DNA of 11,998 nucleotides from Methanosarcinaceae archaeon (GTDB taxonomy: Archaea; Halobacteriota; Methanosarcinia; Methanosarcinales; Methanosarcinaceae): positions 7,717 through 19,714 of the forward strand of contig JAQVBP010000001.1 of assembly GCA_028690255.1 (NCBI GenBank), written 5' to 3'. A program made the translations under genes and the position numbers. The notes beneath the pieces are model-generated. The model saw only the letters and a program-made list of their open reading frames with translations. It was not told where the DNA came from and ran no database searches. Of this stretch, positions 7,218-11,998 are shown piece after piece (within the stretch, counting starts at the first letter, position 1; each line of letters begins with the position of its first letter).

Positions 7218-8627
7218 ATGTCTGAAGAATCTGCCAGCCTGGTGAAGACTCTCCGGCCTTTCCACGTATGGGCCCTGGGAGTCGGTATAGTCCTGGTCGG
7301 GGAATACATGGGCTGGAACTTTACCGTTGCAAAAGGGGGAATACTCGGAGCCCTGCTGGCCATGCTGGTCGCGGGGACCATGTACGTGATTATTTCTCTC
7401 TGTGCGAGTGAACTCGGTTCGGCCACCAAACTGGCCGGAGGACCGTATGACTGGGCGAGGCTCTTTGTAGGCCCCGGGGCTGCTGCCAGCGTCGGGCTTG
7501 CGGTGTATATGGAATACATTGCACTGGAAGCCGCAGACGCCATTGTGGTTGCAAGTATCGCATCCGCGATTTTCCCGGAACTACAGGTCTTTCCCATAAC
7601 CTTACTTGTTATTGCACTTTTGACTTTTATTAACTACCGGGGCGTTGTCGCCGCGCTTACCCTGAACTTCTTCCTGACCATGACGGCTTTTATCGCAATT
7701 ATTATGTTCTTCTTTGCGACCGTCTTCGGGGTAGTGAACATCCATCCGGAATACCTCTTTGAGGGAGCTATTCCGCACGGGATGATAGGGCTTTTTGCGG
7801 CGCTCCAGTTCGGACCCTGGTTCTACCTGGGAATCGAAGGCGCAGCCATGTGTGCCGAGGAATGCAAGCACCCCTCGCGGGCGGTCCCGCTCGGACAGCA
7901 GGCCGGGATGATTACCCTCCTCATAGGAGCGGCCATGACCCTCTACCTCTGTGCGGTGCTGATCCCGACCGATATGCTGGGCGTTTCTGTCTACCCTCTC
8001 TTTGAAGCTGCCCAGAACAGCGGGGTGTTCTTCTTCATTGCCTTCCTTGGCCTGGGTACGTTTTTGACCTGCCTTGCAAGCGCAAACGGCTGTGTCTGTG
8101 ACTCCTCCAGGTCCTGGTTCGCCCTTTCCAGGGACAACTACGTCTCGTCCTGGTTCTCGGCGGTGCACCCGAAGTATAATACCCCCTACAGGGCCGTGAT
8201 CTTCACGATGCCGGTAGCTATCGGCTTTGCTTTCAGTGGTTTTCTGGACCAGGTTATTACCTTCTCCATAGCCTCGGGGCTGCTCTGTTACGTGATGATC
8301 CCCTTCTCTTTGATCCGCTTCAGAACCCTCTTTCCGGAGACCTCGAGCAAGATCCGTCCCTTTGTAGGACCCCTGCAGCCTTACATCGCATATCTTGCGA
8401 TTGCGCTTGCCCTTACGATCCTCTCTACCCTCTTCTGGGGTTATAAGTACAACCTGATCTTCGCATTTGTGTTTTATGGCATTGCTTATTTCTACTTCAG
8501 CTATAAGCAAAAGAATTCTACCGCGGAGAACAACTGGGTATCTATGGGCTGGCCTGAGCCGAGAGGTTCCCCGAAAGCCAGAGTTTCAAAGGAGGTGAAT
8601 GGAATTGAGTTTGGAAATGACGAGTGA
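7218..8627 (+). CDS. mtmP: MtmP, APC-superfamily monomethylamine permease
   Basis: A 469-residue integral membrane protein of the amino acid-polyamine-organocation superfamily, closest in character to the ethanolamine-type permeases; in Methanosarcina the gene next to mtmCB is annotated as the methylamine permease MtmP. The hydrophobicity pattern suits about 12 helices. Family marks are the unwound first helix region WALGVGIVLVGEYMGWNF (residues 18-35) and the TM6-loop motif IEGAAMCAEECKHPSRAVPL (206-225), where EGA and the E...P-R..P pattern are typical. I chose ATG 7218 because GGTG (7209-7212) is correctly spaced before it; a TTG at 7191 overlaps the previous stop and lacks a site. The hydrophilic C-terminal tail overlaps the start of the next gene. 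Substrate is inferred from context. Confidence 0.88.
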   Translation: MSEESASLVKTLRPFHVWALGVGIVLVGEYMGWNFTVAKGGILGALLAMLVAGTMYVIISLCASELGSATKLAGGPYDWARLFVGPGAAASVGLAVYMEYIALEAADAIVVASIASAIFPELQVFPITLLVIALLTFINYRGVVAALTLNFFLTMTAFIAIIMFFFATVFGVVNIHPEYLFEGAIPHGMIGLFAALQFGPWFYLGIEGAAMCAEECKHPSRAVPLGQQAGMITLLIGAAMTLYLCAVLIPTDMLGVSVYPLFEAAQNSGVFFFIAFLGLGTFLTCLASANGCVCDSSRSWFALSRDNYVSSWFSAVHPKYNTPYRAVIFTMPVAIGFAFSGFLDQVITFSIASGLLCYVMIPFSLIRFRTLFPETSSKIRPFVGPLQPYIAYLAIALALTILSTLFWGYKYNLIFAFVFYGIAYFYFSYKQKNSTAENNWVSMGWPEPRGSPKARVSKEVNGIEFGNDE

Positions 8628-8877
8628 GCTTGAAAGCAAGTACCACAGTAAGCTCAAAGGAGACTCACTTATGATTCTAGGAATGTTGGCCCTGCTTATA
8701 GGGGTTGAGACCTTTGTGATTGGCAAAGTTCTCTCAGCGACCTGGGAAATCTCCTCGGGCTTTTCCTACCTCTACATAGTCTTCGTCGGGCTTGTCGTCG
8801 GTATCGAAGCAATTGGTTGTCTCAGGGTGAGAGACTCGATCAGAAATCACATGTTCGAGTTCCGGTATTACGACTGA
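8605..8877 (+). CDS. 90-residue two-span membrane protein overlapping the mtmP 3' end
   Basis: No family recognised. GGAGGTG at 8591-8597 is 7 nt before TTG 8605, which makes this TTG the best start; the in-frame ATG at 8599 is only 1 nt from the site and ATG 8617 is 19 nt away. The protein begins with a charged segment (residues 1-20), then two hydrophobic spans (about 22-43 and 53-73), and ends in a charged tail, RDSIRNHMFEFRYYD. It overlaps mtmP by 23 nt, implying translational coupling. Its stop overlaps the ribosome binding site of the next gene. The tight linkage suggests an accessory part of the methylamine uptake system; that is inference. Confidence 0.75.
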   Translation: MSLEMTSELESKYHSKLKGDSLMILGMLALLIGVETFVIGKVLSATWEISSGFSYLYIVFVGLVVGIEAIGCLRVRDSIRNHMFEFRYYD

Positions 8878-8893
8878 GAGGAGGACCTGGAAT

Positions 8894-9145
8894 ATGACTG
8901 AAATATCCGCAAAGGAAAAAGGAAAATTTGCAGAAGTCTTTGACATCGTCTTTATCTTTGTTCTGGCCTTCGCCTGCGTGGTGATTCCCACCGTGATCCA
9001 GGGAGCTGTGCTCGTATCCTGGGGAGAAGGCGGAGCAGGGATCGGCTTTGTCTGGGATCCGGTTGCCTTTTTCAGTTTCTTGCTGGTGATCATTGCCTTC
9101 TTTGGAGTAATTCTCTATCACTCAGTCAAGAACTACAAGTACTGA
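8894..9145 (+). CDS. 83-residue two-span membrane protein, last gene of the mtmP operon
   Basis: No family recognised. GAGAGGAGG (8876-8884) stands 9 nt before the ATG. After a charged N-terminus (TEISAKEKGKFAE) there are two long hydrophobic segments (about residues 15-40 and 57-76). They are joined by a glycine-rich loop with GEGGAGIGF, and the protein ends in the basic tail HSVKNYKY. It follows the previous small gene by 16 nt, so all four genes from 7093 appear to be one transcript. The last codons and stop lie in a 16-nt sequence that is duplicated just downstream. Function unknown; likely a partner of MtmP or of the preceding protein. Confidence 0.75.
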   Translation: MTEISAKEKGKFAEVFDIVFIFVLAFACVVIPTVIQGAVLVSWGEGGAGIGFVWDPVAFFSFLLVIIAFFGVILYHSVKNYKY

Positions 9146-9162
9146 AAAGAACTACAAGTACT
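9128..9162. repeat. 16-nt direct duplication at the end of the last small gene
   Basis: AAGAACTACAAGTACT occurs at 9128-9143 and again, identical, at 9147-9162, separated by GAA (period 19). The first copy encodes the C-terminal KNYKY; the second lies outside the gene and out of frame because 19 is not a multiple of three. Confidence 0.85.
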
Positions 9163-9286
9163 AAAAAAAGGGTCAGGTGCTAAACAGTAATCAACTCTCC
9201 ACTAAATCTAAAGATTTAATGGTCTTCTGTTGAGGTATTATGAAAAGTAGATTCTAAGAAATATTTTGAAAATAGAAGATAAGGAG

Positions 9287-9321
9287 CTGCCTGAAAATAA
9301 ATCAGGCAGTCAACTTTTTTT
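9287..9321 (+). terminator. Probable terminator of the mtmP operon
   Basis: CTGCCTGA (9287-9294) and TCAGGCAG (9302-9309) form a perfect 8-bp stem with a 7-nt loop, followed by TCAAC and a run of seven or eight T. It lies about 140 nt after the last stop codon, giving a long 3' tail. A weaker palindrome, AAATCT-AA-AGATTT, precedes it near 9204-9217. Confidence 0.65.
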
Positions 9322-9744
9322 AGTGGTTATTCCCTGCTTTGCTCGTGGAATTTTCAGGGAATATTTTGGGAGTTTTGTGGATTTATTTTTGTGGATTTGT
9401 TTTTGAAGGGTATGTAGGTCTGTATACTAAATCCCTTCTTTAAGCTTTCTTTGGTGTCTATTATATTTATAATTTTTGGTACTATATTTTAAAGTACAGT
9501 ACTAATATATATATTTTTCTACTTTTGAATGTTTGTTTATGCATAAATATAAATACTAGTTTCTTTTTGAAGCTATATATGAGAAACGTATAAATGTAAT
9601 ATTCAAACAATTTATTTTTACTTACTAATTTAGAATGAAGGGGGTGCGGCGGGTCCGGAAAGCTCAGGCCCCTGGATATGAGTGTAGCCACGGAGATAAT
9701 ACCTGACATCTTCCTCAACACGATAGGAAAAACAGAATGAAAAA
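9322..9744. other. AT-rich spacer without a recognisable intact gene
   Basis: The stretch to about 9630 is T-rich with scattered TATA-like runs. A more GC-rich patch at 9639-9740 contains a 33-codon open stretch on the plus strand whose last 20 residues, MSVATEIIPDIFLNTIGKTE, look protein-like. It has no ribosome binding site or credible start and may be the relic of a gene end. A minus-strand open frame over 9482-9790 looks like chance low-complexity coding. Confidence 0.4.
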
Positions 9745-9936
9745 AAACAGAAATAAAAAACGCACATGAAACTCTTCGAGTAACAGGCACAAATAAATGA
9801 AAATGCTTGAACGCACTTTCATACCAAAACAGAAAGAAAAAAACAGATAGAAAAAACGTATATAAACTCTTCGAGTAACAGGCACAAATAAATGAAAGTG
9901 CTTGAACGCACTTTCATACCAAACAGAAAGAAAAAT
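9745..9936. repeat. Two direct copies of a 95-96-bp unit containing a palindrome
   Basis: Copy A runs from about 9745 to 9840 and copy B from 9841 to about 9936. Both contain AAACTCTTCGAGTAACAGGC (9769 and 9864), then an inverted repeat around TTGAAC, then CATACCAAA and CAGAAAGAAAA. In copy B the palindrome is a perfect 9-bp stem (TGAAAGTGC 9893-9901 with GCACTTTCA 9908-9916). In copy A (9798-9821) one base differs (TGAAAATGC). The start of a third copy (ACAG-AAAGAAAAAA) seems present near 9937-9950. The unit lies between convergent transcripts (mtmP operon and fae) and could serve fae as a 3' hairpin. Confidence 0.8.
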
Positions 9937-9987
9937 ACAGAAAGAAAAAAGCTCGAAATTCCTGAATAAAAGCCGAAAATTTAAGAT

Positions 9988-10491
9988 TCAGGCAAACGGG
10001 TGCTGTGCACTATCTTTTTTTGCAAGCGCTTCTTCAACGGTGGGCTTGCCTTCGACAGCTCTCGCAATCGCGAGTTTTGTTGCCTCATAATTGAACTCGT
10101 ACACTTTGTCCTTGTCCTTTGCGTCCCATTCTATAAAGACCGAAACAATGATCAGAACGTTTTCTGCCTCTTCTTTCGGGATCACTCCTTCTTCCACGCT
10201 GTCCATTACCGCTTTTGCAATGGCTGCCTGAGCGGGCCCGTACATCAGAGCCGCCTGGGCTACGTTTTTTATGGTCACCTTGTTTACCAGCAGGGTCGAG
10301 GGTTTTGGAGGTACATTTGGCTCAAGAACCGCAAGTAAAGGGGTGTGTCCCTGCCTGGGCATCGCAAGGGAGTTCATAAACGCGGTTTCAATGGGTCCAC
10401 CTTTCGGGCCGATTACAAGATCTATGTGAGCAATTTCCGGGCCTTCGCCTACGAGGGCTTCGCCAATCAGGTTCTGTGCAATTTTTGTCAT
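9988..10491 (-). CDS. fae: Fae, formaldehyde-activating enzyme
   Basis: A 167-residue stand-alone Fae. The family condenses formaldehyde with tetrahydromethanopterin (tetrahydrosarcinapterin in Methanosarcina) to the methylene form. The core signature GEGPEIAHIDLVIGPKGGP is present at residues 15-33, with His22 as the expected catalytic base. The C-terminus shows the usual VFIEWDAKDKDKVYEFNYEATKLAIARA stretch. There is no fused hexulose-6-phosphate synthase domain, which many archaeal homologues carry. I chose ATG 10491, which yields the normal family N-terminus; a longer frame to 10536 adds 15 foreign residues and its ATG falls in the likely TATA box. The ribosome binding site is weak (GGGG, 7-nt gap). 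In methanogens the role is probably formaldehyde scavenging or pentose-linked metabolism, not the main methylamine route. Confidence 0.92.
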   Translation of the reverse strand: MTKIAQNLIGEALVGEGPEIAHIDLVIGPKGGPIETAFMNSLAMPRQGHTPLLAVLEPNVPPKPSTLLVNKVTIKNVAQAALMYGPAQAAIAKAVMDSVEEGVIPKEEAENVLIIVSVFIEWDAKDKDKVYEFNYEATKLAIARAVEGKPTVEEALAKKDSAQHPFA

Positions 10492-10533
10492 TAATATGCC
10501 CCAAATTTTTACAAATGTATCTTTAAATGGATA

Positions 10534-10546
10534 CATATAAAAAGTT
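10534..10546 (-). promoter_or_regulatory. Candidate TATA box for fae
   Basis: The minus strand reads CTTTTTATATGTA here, about 45-55 nt before the chosen fae ATG. That allows a leader of about 20 nt. Only a sequence match. Confidence 0.4.
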
Positions 10547-10599
10547 ATGCTTACCCACCCGAATCCTGCGCAGAAATTTTATCTGGAAGTTCTGCAAGG

Positions 10600-10679
10600 A
10601 ATTTCTGATACTATTATCACGATTCCTCAGGCAGGATGCCCAAAAATAGGCATAATAATATAAGAAAGTATCAGGAATT
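10600..10679. repeat. 80-bp inverted repeat (nested hairpins) between fae and rfc
   Basis: AATTTCTGATACT (10600-10612) pairs with AGTATCAGGAATT (10667-10679): 13 pairs including one wobble. A second stem, ATGCC (10636-10640) with GGCAT (10649-10653), is nested inside. It begins 22 nt beyond the rfc stop on the minus strand and ends upstream of fae, so it could end the rfc transcript. A small mobile repeat is the alternative. Confidence 0.65.
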
Positions 10680-10701
10680 GCCGGAATCGTTTAAAAGAAA
10701 T

Positions 10702-11739
10702 TCATGAAAGTTCCGTAACCAGTCGTTCAAGCTGGATCCTTTCGTTTGCGGCGTCCAGCAGATAGAAATCCGTATCCGCAATTTTTGTTACCATCAGAGC
10801 AGTGTCCTCATCAGGATCTCCGGAATTTAACGCGGCTTCACATAGCCCTTCGAGGATTTCAATTCCGGAAAGGCCTTTATCAATAAGCATTTCATCTATG
10901 AGTTTTCGGGCTTTCTGGAAATTCCCGGCTACGGAGGCCATGAAAAGCTCATCCATACCCCCGTCCCTGCCCATAACCGTAACCTCATAGACAAGGTCTT
11001 CGGTCACGTTCCTATCCTCTCCCGCCTCAAGGGAGGTGAGCTGGAGCGTCCTGATAGCTTCTGCGACGTTTCCCTTAGCCGCATAGAGAACCGCATCCAG
11101 GGCCCCATCTGTAAGTTCCAGCTTTTCCTCCTCAGCTATCTTTATAAGATGGGCTTTCAGGGCTTTGTCCGACACATAGGTGAAGAAAAGCTGTACTCCT
11201 CTGGAGCGGAGAGGGGAAATCAGTTTTGAGGGCCGTGTTGTGGAGAGAATGAACCTGCAGGTTTTGCTGTACCTCTCCATTATACGCCGCAGCGCATGCT
11301 GGCCATCGGGACTCAGGGACTCGGCGTTGTCTATGTATATGAGCCTGTAATCAGCATCCAGAGGGGCCATTCCTGAGTATTCGTTGATGATTTCCTTGAA
11401 AATTTCGATTACGCTCTTGTAGATCTTTTTAGGGTCATCGGTCCCGATGATCCTGACAAAACGCCTGTCTCGGACAAGGTAGCGTTTGCCCTGATCAAAA
11501 AAATCCGAGGCGTTGAAATAGGTAAAATTGCTTTTCCAGCTCTCCCCGTAAAGCTCAAAGGCAAGCGCAAGGGCAGTCGTCGTTTTTCCGGAATTTTCCG
11601 GCCCGTGCAGGACAAGGTGCGGGAGGGTGCCTGAACGGACAAGATCGGATAAAGTCTTCAGGGTGGGGGTATTTCCCAGCACTTCCTCCAGTATCTTTGG
11701 CCGGTACTTCACTGTCCAGATATCATGCATTTTTTTCAC
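10702..11739 (-). CDS. Replication factor C small-subunit paralogue (clamp-loader AAA+ ATPase)
   Basis: A 345-residue AAA+ protein of the RFC small-subunit family, part of the clamp loader that opens PCNA rings and places them at primer junctions. The N-terminus WTVKYRPKILEEVLGN is the RFC box. Walker A is G46-PENSGKT53. The Walker B region is LIYIDNAE (133-140), where family members normally have DExx; here Asn replaces Glu. The sensor-1 region reads RFILSTTRPSKL, and the arginine-finger motif is S179-R-G rather than SRC. The C-terminal collar domain is present. The GTG start is supported by GAGGTGG (minus strand 11753-11747) 7 nt upstream; the ATG three codons later is too far. Methanosarcina is known for a clamp loader with two different small subunits, and this looks like the divergent one (RfcS2-like). 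That sub-assignment is inference. Confidence 0.88.
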   Translation of the reverse strand: MKKMHDIWTVKYRPKILEEVLGNTPTLKTLSDLVRSGTLPHLVLHGPENSGKTTTALALAFELYGESWKSNFTYFNASDFFDQGKRYLVRDRRFVRIIGTDDPKKIYKSVIEIFKEIINEYSGMAPLDADYRLIYIDNAESLSPDGQHALRRIMERYSKTCRFILSTTRPSKLISPLRSRGVQLFFTYVSDKALKAHLIKIAEEEKLELTDGALDAVLYAAKGNVAEAIRTLQLTSLEAGEDRNVTEDLVYEVTVMGRDGGMDELFMASVAGNFQKARKLIDEMLIDKGLSGIEILEGLCEAALNSGDPDEDTALMVTKIADTDFYLLDAANERIQLERLVTELS

Positions 11740-11750
11740 TCTTTGCCCAC

Positions 11751-11798
11751 CTCATATTGACCATACCTCATATTGCACATACCTCATATTGCACATAT
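11751..11798. repeat. Three tandem 16-bp repeats in the rfc leader
   Basis: The unit CTCATATTGCACATAC is present three times (11751-11766, 11767-11782, 11783-11798) with small differences; the first copy has GAC instead of GCA. On the minus strand each copy ends in a GAGG-like core, and the copy nearest the gene supplies part of its ribosome binding site. Confidence 0.85.
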
Positions 11799-11871
11799 TA
11801 CCGCTCTTTGCACTCCTAATTATTTCAGGTTTTTGATTCTCAGGCTTTTTCTGGAAATAAAGTAAAAAAGC

Positions 11872-11971
11872 GAAGTAAAAACCAAAATGAAGTAAAAACC
11901 AAAATGAAGTAAAAACCAAAATGAAGTAAAAACCAAAATGAAGTAAAAACCAAAATGAAGTAAAAACAAAA
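11872..11971. repeat. Tandem array of a 17-bp unit
   Basis: GAAGTAAAAACCAAAAT is repeated five times without change from 11872 to 11956 (period 17). A sixth partial copy begins at 11957 (GAAGTAAAAACAAAA), and a degenerate one precedes the array. There are no spacers, and the period is not a multiple of three. The array lies about 130 nt upstream of the rfc start. The remainder, 11799-11871, shows no gene or clear promoter. Confidence 0.9.
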
Positions 11972-11998
11972 GGGGAAGGAGAAGGGGTTGGATATCCC

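Noticed and set aside
7602..8510. 302-codon minus-strand frame opposite mtmP
   Set aside because: The strongly charged translation is the antisense shadow of a hydrophobic membrane protein; there is no ribosome binding site or supporting context.
9482..9790. 102-codon minus-strand open frame
   Set aside because: Its translation is made of F/I/K/Y-rich sequence expected from AT-rich DNA, it has no ribosome binding site and it crosses into the 95-96-bp repeat.
11872..11971. CRISPR array
   Set aside because: The units are directly adjacent with no unique spacers, and 17 bp is too short for CRISPR repeats.

Overview
The window comes from a methylotrophic methanogenic archaeon, almost certainly a Methanosarcina. 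The evidence is a monomethylamine methyltransferase gene (mtmB) interrupted by an in-frame UAG read as pyrrolysine, its cognate corrinoid protein gene, the matching methylcorrinoid:coenzyme M methyltransferase, the corrinoid-activating iron-sulfur protein RamA, an archaeal clamp-loader subunit, AT-rich spacers with TATA-like boxes, and strong GGAGG-type ribosome binding sites. All intact genes end in TAA or TGA; the only in-frame TAG is the sense codon in mtmB.

Layout. From 179 to 1810 on the minus strand lies ramA. A divergent spacer of about 1 kb (1811-2795) carries a 120-bp terminal-inverted-repeat element that abuts the ramA TATA box, and a short remnant of an IS200/IS605-type (TnpB-bearing) element. 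mtbA (2796-3815, plus) follows and ends in a hairpin/T-run. A gene-free stretch of about 1.05 kb (3816-4868) probably holds the promoter and a long leader of mtmC-mtmB (4869-6923), which ends in a clean terminator. The next operon (7093-9145) has a 33-residue membrane peptide, the methylamine permease MtmP, and two further small two-helix membrane proteins. A repeat-rich spacer (9146-9987) contains a 95-96-bp direct repeat with an embedded palindrome. The last two genes are on the minus strand: fae (formaldehyde-activating enzyme, 9988-10491) and a replication factor C small-subunit paralogue (10702-11739, GTG start). The right end has two short tandem-repeat arrays.

How the genes work together. 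MtmP and its small companions probably bring in monomethylamine. MtmB uses pyrrolysine to transfer the methyl group to the Co(I) corrinoid on MtmC. MtbA moves the methyl group from MtmC to coenzyme M for methanogenesis. RamA reductively reactivates MtmC when its cobalt is oxidised to Co(II). Uptake, methyl transfer and reactivation of one substrate are therefore encoded together, but the pyrrolysine genes (pylT, pylS, pylBCD) are not in this window. Fae and the RFC subunit are probably unrelated neighbours. The least understood parts are the small membrane proteins around MtmP, the repeat and mobile elements in the spacers, and the long mtmCB leader.
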